Shown one piece after another: positions 18,713 through 25,597 of a stretch of DNA of 64,000 bases. A model generated the notes under the pieces. It was not told the DNA's origin, ran no database searches, and saw nothing but the letters and a program-made list of their open reading frames with translations. Both the position numbers and the translations under genes were made by a program. The number at the start of each line of letters is the position of its first letter. The stretch's first letter is position 1. Location of the stretch: NCBI GenBank assembly GCA_902812455.1, contig CADDZH010000008.1, forward strand, positions 1 through 64,000, written 5' to 3'. The stretch comes from Chloroflexota bacterium. Lineage in GTDB: Bacteria; Chloroflexota; Ktedonobacteria; Ktedonobacterales; Ktedonobacteraceae.

Positions 18713-18748
18713 ACCACCTTCTTCTCTTATTCTCTTCACCAAAAACCC

Positions 18749-18767
18749 ATACCCCTGGGTAGGGGGT
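18749..18767 (-). promoter_or_regulatory. CsoR-like copper-responsive operator upstream of copA
   Basis: The plus-strand sequence ATACCCCTGGGTAGGGGGT is a C-tract/G-tract pseudo-palindrome of the form bound by CsoR repressors. It lies just downstream of the copA -10 box and about 40 bp before the start codon, a position suited to Cu-relieved repression. The csoR gene itself is not in the window. Confidence 0.55.
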
Positions 18768-18775
18768 CTGCATAG

Positions 18776-18804
18776 ATTATAAGACACAGGTGAAAATATG
18801 TCAA
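18776..18804 (-). promoter_or_regulatory. Consensus sigma-70-type promoter of copA
   Basis: On the minus strand TTGACA (18799-18804) and TATAAT (18776-18781) are separated by 17 bp. Both hexamers are perfect. The CsoR-like operator covers the transcription start region just downstream. Confidence 0.75.
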
Positions 18805-18821
18805 TTCCCGGGAAAACGATT

Positions 18822-18850
18822 ATGTAGTGGTCTCCCTTGGGGAGGCCAGG
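18822..18850 (+). repeat. Intergenic hairpin repeat, family C (copy 2)
   Basis: ATGTAGTGG followed by TCTCCCTTGGGGAGG and CCAGG, matching the copies at 3880 and 45425-45504. It lies between copA and the MFS gene, downstream of the latter. Confidence 0.6.
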
Positions 18851-18879
18851 CTTTCAGAACATTGACAGACCAATAAGCA

Positions 18880-20097
18880 TCACGAATAATTCACCCGCAT
18901 ACGCAATAATCTCGGTACAAAAGCAACTATGGCAAGCGTTGCTAGAATGCAAATCACTCCACCACTCACTACTGAGAATTGAGGAGTGGTCAGGCTGGCT
19001 ACCAGGCCAGACTCAAGCTGCCCAAATTGATTCCCACTGAAAGCAAACATGGCATTCACGGCATTGATACGCCCGCGTAACTCGTCAGGAGTAATCAGTT
19101 GGACAAGCAGGAAGCGCAGAATCATGCTGGTCATGTTTGCCGCACCCGCTCCACCAAGAAACAAGGCTGCCAGCCAGAGCGAAACAGGAAAGAGACCAAA
19201 GGCAATGATGCACAATCCCCATATCATAATTGATATGACGATTCCCAATCCTTGACGAGTGATTCGGCCAATACGTCCCGTAAAAGGGGCGAGAGCAAGA
19301 GCCCCAACGCTATCGGCCGCCAGCAGAATACCGAGTCCCTGTGAACCGGCATGGAAGATAGCGCTGGCAAAAATCGGAAGCAAGGCGAAGGGCGCTCCAA
19401 AAAATACCGCGAAAAAATCGAGCGTAATCACGGAGAAAATGATCGGGTGGGTACGCAAGAAATGTAGTCCCTCAACCAGTGCTCTGAAGCCGGGCTGAGC
19501 TCGCTTCTCAGTAGGAATGCCCGGTACTACTATAAGAAGCAGCGAGCCGGCAACGACGCCATAGGAAATAACATCGAGCCAGTAGGTGTTAGCTATGCCA
19601 AGCCAGGCAATGGTGAAGCCGCCTGCTAGCGGGCCTATGATACCCGTCAACTGGCCCATCATCAAATTCAGCGACATGGCATCAGCCATCTGCTCACGAG
19701 TTACAAGGCCGGGAATAATGGCCTGTATGGTCGGAAAGCTGAAGGCAGTAACACTGCCCACAATTAAAACTACAGCGCAGATGATGAAGATGTTGATTAT
19801 ATGAAAGAGCGTACAGAATGCTAGTATCGCTGAAAGCAGGGCCAGTATGCCCTGGATCAGCAGGTAGAGCTTGCGACGATCAAATACATCGGCAAAAACA
19901 CCGCCAGCCAGCGAAAAGAGCAGGCGAGGTACAGCCTGGAAGAGGCCGATCAGGCCAAGTGCAGCGGCGGAGTGAGTTAGCAGGTAAACCTGCCAGGCGA
20001 TGGCAACCACCTGCATCTGCGTCCCTATTGACGAGATACACTGACCCCAGAAGAGCAACGCATAATTGCGGCTGCGCAGCACCTGCCAGGAGCTCAT
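18880..20097 (-). CDS. Major facilitator superfamily transporter, EntS/TMEfflux-like
   Basis: A 405-residue membrane protein with about 12 predicted helices and the MFS loop motif GGVFADVFDRRKLYL (about 65-79). The opening FWGQCISSIGTQMQVVAIAWQVY is typical of the EntS-like/TMEfflux subfamily of drug or siderophore exporters. Its ATG overlaps the stop of the ArsR gene (ATGA at 20094-20097), so it is the last gene of an SRPBCC-ArsR-MFS operon. Probable efflux pump; substrate unknown. Confidence 0.88.
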   Translation of the reverse strand: MSSWQVLRSRNYALLFWGQCISSIGTQMQVVAIAWQVYLLTHSAAALGLIGLFQAVPRLLFSLAGGVFADVFDRRKLYLLIQGILALLSAILAFCTLFHIINIFIICAVVLIVGSVTAFSFPTIQAIIPGLVTREQMADAMSLNLMMGQLTGIIGPLAGGFTIAWLGIANTYWLDVISYGVVAGSLLLIVVPGIPTEKRAQPGFRALVEGLHFLRTHPIIFSVITLDFFAVFFGAPFALLPIFASAIFHAGSQGLGILLAADSVGALALAPFTGRIGRITRQGLGIVISIMIWGLCIIAFGLFPVSLWLAALFLGGAGAANMTSMILRFLLVQLITPDELRGRINAVNAMFAFSGNQFGQLESGLVASLTTPQFSVVSGGVICILATLAIVAFVPRLLRMRVNYS

Positions 20098-20447
20098 TCC
20101 TCGTTGCCCTCGACATGCGCCTTGAGATTTGCCAGCTTCTCATCCCAGAACTGCTCGTAATGGGCTAGCCACTCGTGGGCTTCACGTAAAGGCCTTGGAT
20201 TGAGCTGGTAGCGATGCTCACGCCCAACTTTGCGTTCCCGAACCAGCCCGGCCTGCTGTAACACTCCTAAGTGCTTCGAGATCGCTACCCGGCTAACCGG
20301 GAAATGCTTCGCCAACCCGCTGATAGAAAGCTCCCGATCCGCCAGGAGTTCCATAAGCTCGCGGCGTGTGGGGTCGGCAAGCGCGTTATAGACAACATTC
20401 AGCACACTATCATCAGCTTTATGCGATGAACGATGCGTTGTTCCCAT
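20094..20447 (-). CDS. ArsR-family winged-helix repressor
   Basis: This 117-residue HTH protein starts MGTTHRSSHKADDSVLNVVYNALADPTRRELMELLAD; the ATG at 20447 has GAGG 8 nt upstream, whereas the only earlier start is TTG. The recognition helix region is SISGLAKHFPVSRVAISKHLGVLQQAGLVRERKVGR. There are no cysteine metal-site residues, so it belongs to the non-metal SdpR-like ArsR group commonly co-encoded with SRPBCC (AHSA1) proteins. It most likely binds the palindrome in its own operon promoter (20973-20992). Confidence 0.9.
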   Translation of the reverse strand: MGTTHRSSHKADDSVLNVVYNALADPTRRELMELLADRELSISGLAKHFPVSRVAISKHLGVLQQAGLVRERKVGREHRYQLNPRPLREAHEWLAHYEQFWDEKLANLKAHVEGNEE

Positions 20448-20460
20448 ATCTCTCGCGCCT

Positions 20461-20910
20461 CTACCCTTCAATAATTTTCGCCAGCCCTCGCAGCATGTTG
20501 CAGCCCCAACCCTGATCGAGCAGGCTGACGTAGTCCTCCGGCAATTGCTCCCTGCCCGTATGGATGAGAGTCACTTCCGTTCTGCCACCCAGGTCACGCA
20601 ACTCAAAGGTGACCAGTGTAGGTGGAAGTTCGGGCATTTCACACCAGGTGAAGGCAAGCTTGCGTAATTCGTCTACTTCAGTCACCCGGCACTCGATAAT
20701 CCCATTCCAGTTTCCTTGAGGCTCTGCCCGGAAGGTAAAATGGGTTCCCAAGACCGGCTGAAAGTTGTTGGGCATAAGCCATGAAGCAAGTCCATCGGAA
20801 GTTGCCAGCGCTTTCCAAACTCGCGATATAGGAGCATTCAAGGTGATGGAGCGCCGAACAGTATTTACTTCTTTCTCATAGTGAATGCGTTCATTGGGAG
20901 AGATGCTCAT
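20461..20910 (-). CDS. SRPBCC (AHSA1/START-like) domain protein
   Basis: 149 residues from the ATG at 20910, preceded by GAGGAAAG. The pattern VRRSITLNAPISRVWKALATSDGLASWLMP, then GTHFTFRAEP, and YVSLLDQGWGCNMLRGLAKI near the end is characteristic of AHSA1-type SRPBCC proteins, which form a helix-grip fold with a hydrophobic ligand cavity. This family is very often encoded next to a small ArsR regulator, as here; the ArsR start lies 13 bp after this stop. It is first in the operon, and its ligand is unknown. Confidence 0.88.
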   Translation of the reverse strand: MSISPNERIHYEKEVNTVRRSITLNAPISRVWKALATSDGLASWLMPNNFQPVLGTHFTFRAEPQGNWNGIIECRVTEVDELRKLAFTWCEMPELPPTLVTFELRDLGGRTEVTLIHTGREQLPEDYVSLLDQGWGCNMLRGLAKIIEG

Positions 20911-20945
20911 GCTCTTTGCTTTCCTCAAAAATACTACCATAATGC

Positions 20946-20997
20946 GCAACCGCTTGGTTACATATTTATTATACGTAACCAATTGGTTACGTGTCAA
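20946..20997 (-). promoter_or_regulatory. SRPBCC-arsR-MFS promoter with palindromic ArsR operator in the spacer
   Basis: On the minus strand TTGACA (20992-20997) and TATAAT (20968-20973) flank an 18-bp spacer. The spacer is filled by the perfect palindrome ACGTAACCAATTGGTTACGT (20973-20992). A second, imperfect copy (AACC-gc-TTGGTTAC within 20946-20962) lies at the probable transcription start. Binding of the co-encoded ArsR would directly block RNA polymerase. Confidence 0.8.
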
Positions 20998-21107
20998 GAT
21001 GATCACGGCCTTCAATTGATCTCACTGTACCCACGTCATATACTTAGACAGCTTACGACAGCAATACAAGAGCTGGATATACATACGAGAAGAGGAGAAA
21101 CAGATAG

Positions 21108-21350
21108 ATGCAAGACGACGAGATCCTGCAAACAATTACAAAGCTGGTCAACGAGGAACACGAACTCTTGAGTCGAGCCGAGGAAGAAGGCTTAGATGAA
21201 GTCGAACATGCGCGCATGAAAGATATCGAAGTGAAACTGGATCAATGTTGGGATTTACTGCGCCAGCGCCGTGCCCGCAGGGAGTTCGGTCTCAATCCAG
21301 AAGAGGCAAAAGTTCGCGATCCCAACATCGTTGAGCATTACCAGCAGTAG
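21108..21350 (+). CDS. DUF2630 family protein
   Basis: An 80-residue acidic/basic helical protein with the DUF2630 pattern: DDEILQTITKLVNEEHELLSRAEEEG at the start and LDQCWDLLRQRRARREFG in the middle. The family is small, cytosolic and widespread in Actinobacteria and Chloroflexota; its function is unknown. AGAGGAG precedes the ATG. It stands alone, diverging from the SRPBCC operon. Confidence 0.85.
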   Translation: MQDDEILQTITKLVNEEHELLSRAEEEGLDEVEHARMKDIEVKLDQCWDLLRQRRARREFGLNPEEAKVRDPNIVEHYQQ

Positions 21351-21416
21351 ATGCAAACTATTGACTCTGTCAACCTTCATTTGATTGGTGACACGTAGAG
21401 TGCCAATTCATTGGCA

Positions 21417-21441
21417 CGTTGGCTCCCTTGCGGGGGCCAGG
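21417..21441 (+). repeat. Intergenic hairpin repeat, family C (degenerate copy 3)
   Basis: GTTGGCTCCCTTGCGGGGGCCAGG resembles the consensus GTGGCCTCCCTTG-n-GGAGGCCAGG, with the stem partly degraded. It immediately precedes the next coding region. Confidence 0.4.
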
Positions 21442-21455
21442 GTTTCATCGGTCAA

Positions 21456-22145
21456 ATGACCATTTACAAAGTACTCCCAATGCCGGCACTGAATGACAAT
21501 GCGTACACAGCGCAAAAGATACTGCAAAAAGTAAAAAGGCTGGGCGATTACATGCAGCCGGGCGAGCAGCCGCTCCTGGCCATCCCTGCCATCTGGGATA
21601 ATGGCCAGGGACCCAGCAGCACGCCATGCGATGTCATCGTCACTAACCAGCGCTTGATGGGCTATTACTCTTCAACCATGCCGCGCAAGCGCCTCTTCCT
21701 CGAAGCCTTTGATCTCTCAACAATTACGACGATTTCATTGCGGCAGAAAACATTTGAGCCGATCTTTCGCGAATTGCTGGTGAGCGATGGCCAGCGTAGA
21801 GTCTATATTCGCTCAAGACGGCGCTATATCGAGGCTCTTTTCGCCGCAGTGCGCGAGGCCATTGAAGCATATGTGCCCTCAACTCAAACCACCTTTGCAG
21901 ACGAGCAGCAAAGGCCAGCAGAAGAAACTGCTCGCAGCGCCCCGGTCTATGGCCGGCAGGATATTCGCACCTCCTTTGAACATTCCCCTCTTGCCATCAC
22001 ATTGCTTTTTGTTGGCGGTCTCGCTATCGAAGTCGTAGGCATCGTTCTCTGGAGCCTGACGGGCAGCGCGCAAGTAGGAGCCCCGCTCTTCATTGCCGGA
22101 TTACTGGCAGTCCTGACCGCCATGTTTTCCAGGAGAAAACGATAA
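21456..22145 (+). CDS. PH-like domain protein with two C-terminal membrane helices
   Basis: About 229 residues from ATG 21456; ATG 21480 is equally possible, and neither has a clear ribosome site. An earlier in-frame TTG lies within a hairpin repeat and is rejected. Residues about 20-130 (GEQPLLAIPAIWD...CDVIVTNQRLMGYYSS...LEAFDLSTITTISLRQK) follow the bacterial PH-like (YokE/bPH) pattern, in which TNxRL begins a beta-strand. Two hydrophobic helices (about 180-225) end in SRRKR, placing the PH domain in the cytosol. The role is unknown; it is likely a membrane-tethered adaptor. Confidence 0.7.
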   Translation: MTIYKVLPMPALNDNAYTAQKILQKVKRLGDYMQPGEQPLLAIPAIWDNGQGPSSTPCDVIVTNQRLMGYYSSTMPRKRLFLEAFDLSTITTISLRQKTFEPIFRELLVSDGQRRVYIRSRRRYIEALFAAVREAIEAYVPSTQTTFADEQQRPAEETARSAPVYGRQDIRTSFEHSPLAITLLFVGGLAIEVVGIVLWSLTGSAQVGAPLFIAGLLAVLTAMFSRRKR

Positions 22146-22178
22146 CCTCATCTCAGCCCTGGATGTAGGTCACGTTCC

Positions 22179-23528
22179 CTAACTGGCTGAGCCAACAATG
22201 TGTTGTACCAGGCTCTGCTCATAGCCAGTGGCGACCGGCATATAAGGCCAGAGGCGATGAGCTATATCGTTTGCCGCCACGAGGGCGCCAAAACGATAGA
22301 GACAATAGGCTGTCGAAGACGGGGTCGGGGTTGAGGTTCCGAGCTGACCGGCTGTTGCTACTGCCACACAACCGTCAGCCAACACCGGGGCAGAGATAAA
22401 TTGCCATTGCACAGTCACTTCTCCTAGCAGGTTGGTGTTCATTTCGATTGGCTGGCAGATGGGACCATTAAAAAAAGACTGGCCCATCTCAGCCAAAACA
22501 TGCCAATGCGTGCCATCCCATGTAATCTGCATCCTTACGAGGGACTCTTCTATTTGATTATCGAGCACATCCTGCGCAATAACGTGTCCATCCAGCGTGG
22601 TAAACGTCCACAAGTCCTGCACTGCCGCTCCAACAAACCATGCTGAGGCTGAATACCCAAACGTACATAACAGGTGGCAACTTTGATAATTGAACGAGCA
22701 CACGGGCTGCGGCTCAGGGCTGGCGCAGTCTTGATTACTGCTCATATTAGTATCCAGGCGGAAACTCAATGTTGCTTTCAATAGCTGCTGCGCTACTGCA
22801 TAGCAAGGGGAAAATTCAAAAGGCGCGGCTTGAGGATGCTGGCATGGAGCAGGCGACACATACTGCTCTCCTGGATGCACCATTGTGCTCGATTGTTGGT
22901 CATCCAGGGCTGCCTGCACGGCATCGATCAGGGAGGCACGCTGTCCAGGCAAGACGCTGTTCAACGAGGCCGGAAAGCTAATGGCCAGGCCATAGAGCGC
23001 GCCTTCTTTGGGTACCACCTGGTTGTCACTGCATGTGTCGCTCGCAAAATCTGGGGGCACTGAGAGGGTACAGGCTTGCGTGATGAATGGGGCAGCTCGC
23101 CATTGTAAAATATGACGGCCAAGCGACAGGCGCAAAGGCAACCCGATAGAAGTTACAGGCACGTGCGCGACTGGGTGCCCATCAATGAAAAGATGTCCCC
23201 AGGGAGGCTCACCCTGAACATAGAAAAGGTCCTCGCCCGGCGCTAAGGTTGGTAGAGGTGTTGGCGTAGGTGGAATGAGCGCTCTTAGCACGCGCTCGCG
23301 TACAGGTGATGTACTGGCCACAATGATCAATAGCGCCAGCAGCACAAATCCAGTCGTGGCGGCAAGTTGCAGTTTGCGCTGGCGAGATAAGCGATGAGGC
23401 TGCAGGCGCGTGAGAAAAGAAGGAATTTTCCTCTCTCCAGCACCCTTCTCGGGTCCTGGTATTTCAACAATCTCGACATCGAGATCATCTTGCTCGCGCT
23501 CGTGCTCGTGTTCTGGTGCGTTAGACAT
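22179..23528 (-). CDS. Membrane-anchored hypothetical protein with PEGA-like extracellular segment
   Basis: A 449-residue protein not assigned to a named family. An acidic cytosolic N-terminus (EHEHEREQDDLDVEIVEI) and basic stretch lead to one membrane helix (LAATTGFVLLALLIIVAS, about 56-73). A Pro/Thr linker follows (PPTPTPLPTLAPGED), then an extracellular region in which LFIDGHPVAHVPVTSIGLPLRLSLGRH resembles a PEGA repeat. Many cysteines follow. The GAAGGTAGGGG before the ATG is a good ribosome site. It lies 36 bp after the HEPN gene on the same strand, so co-transcription with the TIGR04255 cassette is possible. Confidence 0.7.
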   Translation of the reverse strand: MSNAPEHEHEREQDDLDVEIVEIPGPEKGAGERKIPSFLTRLQPHRLSRQRKLQLAATTGFVLLALLIIVASTSPVRERVLRALIPPTPTPLPTLAPGEDLFYVQGEPPWGHLFIDGHPVAHVPVTSIGLPLRLSLGRHILQWRAAPFITQACTLSVPPDFASDTCSDNQVVPKEGALYGLAISFPASLNSVLPGQRASLIDAVQAALDDQQSSTMVHPGEQYVSPAPCQHPQAAPFEFSPCYAVAQQLLKATLSFRLDTNMSSNQDCASPEPQPVCSFNYQSCHLLCTFGYSASAWFVGAAVQDLWTFTTLDGHVIAQDVLDNQIEESLVRMQITWDGTHWHVLAEMGQSFFNGPICQPIEMNTNLLGEVTVQWQFISAPVLADGCVAVATAGQLGTSTPTPSSTAYCLYRFGALVAANDIAHRLWPYMPVATGYEQSLVQHIVGSAS

Positions 23529-23564
23529 GATAAGCCCCTACCTTCAAAGACTATTCAAGCACTC

Positions 23565-23987
23565 TCATCGTCTTTGCAAACGCTTGAGACGTTGTAATGC
23601 ATCTTTAGCCCACATGAGATTCGCCTGAGTAGTGAATTGCGGATTATTGAATGCCACATTCGTAAGATCATAATCAGCAGCGTTGCGATCTTTAATCATT
23701 CGTTCCAAAGCCAGCCCAACCTCCAGGTAATCTTCATTAGGGCCGTTTTTAAATTGCTCCCGTACATATGTATGGATGTTGATTCGATTGCCGTTTGAGT
23801 CTACAAGAGGAATAGGCTCCCTAATCCGATCATGACGACGTAAATGATCACGCGCCTTGTTGAATACAGCATAATACGCCCGGCTAATCGCTGCGCGTAA
23901 TCTTGCTTCTTGATGGGGTACACTGTTTTTTGCTTGTGTAGCTAGCTCCTGTGCGACATCCAGATACTCTGACCAATCAAAACTCAT
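23565..23987 (-). CDS. HEPN-domain-like small protein
   Basis: 140 residues from the ATG at 23987, which overlaps the stop of the upstream gene (ATGA) and has GGAG just before it. LRAAISRAYYAVFNKARDHL (about 28-47) and ERMIKDRNAADYDL (about 104-117) are the two helical signatures of HEPN-like proteins. The catalytic R-x4-6-H motif of HEPN RNases is not evident; the site reads RNxADYD, so it may be a non-nuclease HEPN or use another residue set. Third gene of a cassette with a TIGR04255 protein and a 140-residue unknown, with toxin-antitoxin-like spacing. Confidence 0.75.
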   Translation of the reverse strand: MSFDWSEYLDVAQELATQAKNSVPHQEARLRAAISRAYYAVFNKARDHLRRHDRIREPIPLVDSNGNRINIHTYVREQFKNGPNEDYLEVGLALERMIKDRNAADYDLTNVAFNNPQFTTQANLMWAKDALQRLKRLQRR

Positions 23988-24406
23988 ACAAACTCCAACG
24001 TAATACAAAGCTTTCCTTGTGCTCGTCTCAAGGAGTTCAACCACCAGGCCTTATCGAACTCACTCAAAGCATGAACAGCATCTTCTGGACTCAACGTTGT
24101 TGCAATCGCAACCACCAGTTGGTCAATTGTAAACTCTTCCGGATCAGCAACTATTGCAAGGTAAAGCAAAGGCTGCGGGAAGTATTTCTCAATATAGATG
24201 TGTGCTTCTATCAATAAAGGGACAAGGAATGGATATTTTTCAAGAAAATGGAGTATCTCTGCGCGCTCGCCTCTGAATATGTACCAGCGTTCAAGGATAT
24301 GCAATTGTTTGCGGTACTGAATATCTGTCGAGGGAACACTCACTGTTGAAGTTCCCTGTACCATCCAGAAGCGTTCTGCGTCTAAGACCTCTTTAGAGAC
24401 AATCAT
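23984..24406 (-). CDS. Conserved hypothetical protein of the TIGR04255/HEPN cassette
   Basis: 140 residues from the ATG at 24406, preceded by GAGGAG. The predicted helical protein contains EKYPFLVPLLIEAHIYIEKYFP, then LSPEDAVHALSEFDKAWWLNSLRRAQGKLCITLEF at the C-terminus. From memory, this layout recurs in proteins encoded next to HEPN-like genes in cyanobacteria and other bacteria, but I cannot name a family. It begins 5 bp after the stop of the TIGR04255 gene and its stop overlaps the HEPN start, so translation of the last two is coupled. Confidence 0.7.
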   Translation of the reverse strand: MIVSKEVLDAERFWMVQGTSTVSVPSTDIQYRKQLHILERWYIFRGERAEILHFLEKYPFLVPLLIEAHIYIEKYFPQPLLYLAIVADPEEFTIDQLVVAIATTLSPEDAVHALSEFDKAWWLNSLRRAQGKLCITLEFV

Positions 24407-24410
24407 TTGC

Positions 24411-25145
24411 TTACTCCTCGAATCTCTGCCTGAGCTGATTTGTAATACACGCCTCAAAAATTTCCTCAATATGTGCGTGAGCTCCATTAACCCATGAAGC
24501 AACATCATCCAAAGTAAGACTTCCCGGCTGAGCAAGAAAATAGTCAAGATCAAGAATAATGGTAGCTACGTCCGTTGAAAGTCCTGCTAAACTCGCTAGC
24601 TGTAAGTTTAGCACTTCCCGTGAACCTTCATAGAGCAGTTGGACACCCATCATAAAAGGGCCTATTGCTTTCGGTAAATTTGGCCCAATATAAGGACGAA
24701 ATTCAAAATAGTCTTCCAGATTAATGGCTGGCCCTGAGATTTCAATCGTGTTAACGTAGCGCAAGCCAATACGATGAATGCTTTTAGGGTTTGCTACTTC
24801 ACGGTACGTCTCAAAACTCTTCATGATCAAGGGGAAAAATTGTTCCCATGAGGAGTAAGGTCTCAAGTGGTTGATTGAGAGGAGATGTATGCCTACCTGC
24901 ATAATGAGCTTTTCGTCTTCACTTGAAAATCTCATGATTGGCGTAGTGCCTATCTGCTGACCGATTTCCCCTTGATTTGCAGAGATACCCATCATAACTC
25001 GTGCCACTTGAGTGCGCACGGGAAATGTCTCTCGCACCCTTTCATACACAAGCCCCGGTATAGTGAGATCCCAGGGAGAATCTTGCCCAAATTGAAACTC
25101 GCACACTGCCTCGCTGAGCGGTGGGTTTTTGTATTGTTTACTCAC
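24411..25145 (-). CDS. TIGR04255 family protein
   Basis: 244 residues starting at GTG 25145 (AAAGG 8 nt upstream), giving the family-typical N-terminus MSKQYKNPPLSEAVCEFQF. An in-frame ATG 14 codons upstream lacks a ribosome site. Other family features: RIGLRYVNTIEI in the middle and LDLDYFLAQPGSL...WVNGAHAHIEEIFEACIT at the end. TIGR04255 proteins are sporadically distributed and of unknown function. That patchiness, with the coupled downstream HEPN gene, is typical of defence or toxin-antitoxin loci; this inference has no direct support here. A CACTAT-n5-ATAGTG inverted repeat lies 40 bp upstream. Confidence 0.82.
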   Translation of the reverse strand: MSKQYKNPPLSEAVCEFQFGQDSPWDLTIPGLVYERVRETFPVRTQVARVMMGISANQGEIGQQIGTTPIMRFSSEDEKLIMQVGIHLLSINHLRPYSSWEQFFPLIMKSFETYREVANPKSIHRIGLRYVNTIEISGPAINLEDYFEFRPYIGPNLPKAIGPFMMGVQLLYEGSREVLNLQLASLAGLSTDVATIILDLDYFLAQPGSLTLDDVASWVNGAHAHIEEIFEACITNQLRQRFEE

Positions 25146-25184
25146 CTGGCTGGCCTTTCTCACAACGCTAAAAATAAAGAGAAG

Positions 25185-25201
25185 CACTATCTTTTATAGT
25201 G
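25185..25201 (-). promoter_or_regulatory. Inverted repeat upstream of the TIGR04255 cassette, possible operator
   Basis: CACTAT-CTTTT-ATAGTG is a perfect 6-bp inverted repeat centred about 48 bp before the GTG start. It overlaps AT-rich promoter-like sequence (CTATAAAA on the minus strand). Autoregulation by a cassette protein would fit, but no DNA-binding domain is evident in the three products. Confidence 0.4.
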
Positions 25202-25597
25202 TAATTGTAGCGCCATCTCCTATAAGATAGCAGAACTCACTCACAAGAGTCAACAATAGCCCATTATAGAACCTGATCAAAATCAAGAGATAATATTGCC
25301 CGATATTACGTATATATCTTATACAGAAGCTGTGAGCCTGGTCGTAATGGGCACGTACTTGAAAAAGCTGGAAAGCCCGGCTAGCAACTATATAGTTGAG
25401 CTTGCATTTCTTCATGTTCTGACGTAATGATATTCATTATCACTGAAGAGGTGCCAGTGGTAGGAACGCGAGGAAGCGCAGCATACTACAAGAAGAAAGG
25501 AGAACTTTTTCACGTAGGTTCCCAGAGCAGCGAACCAGGCCTGGATAGTATGTATCTTTTGTTCATGCGCATCGCATAAAGCGCATAGGAGGTTATT
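25202..25597. other. Intergenic region between TIGR04255 cassette and sugar ABC operon
   Basis: About 396 bp without a convincing gene. It contains TAATGA-TAT-TCATTA (25425-25439), a perfect inverted repeat that could be a regulator site for the ABC operon or a weak Fur-like box. A 26-codon open frame (25353-25433) has no ribosome site. AGGAGG at the right end serves the solute-binding protein. Confidence 0.4.

Noticed and set aside
25353..25433. Short 26-codon frame upstream of the sugar-binding protein gene
   Set aside because: No ribosome site and no recognisable sequence; it is not supported as a gene.
25425..25439. TAATGA-TAT-TCATTA as a Fur box
   Set aside because: Only part of the Fur consensus is matched and the downstream genes are sugar transport; kept as an unassigned inverted repeat.
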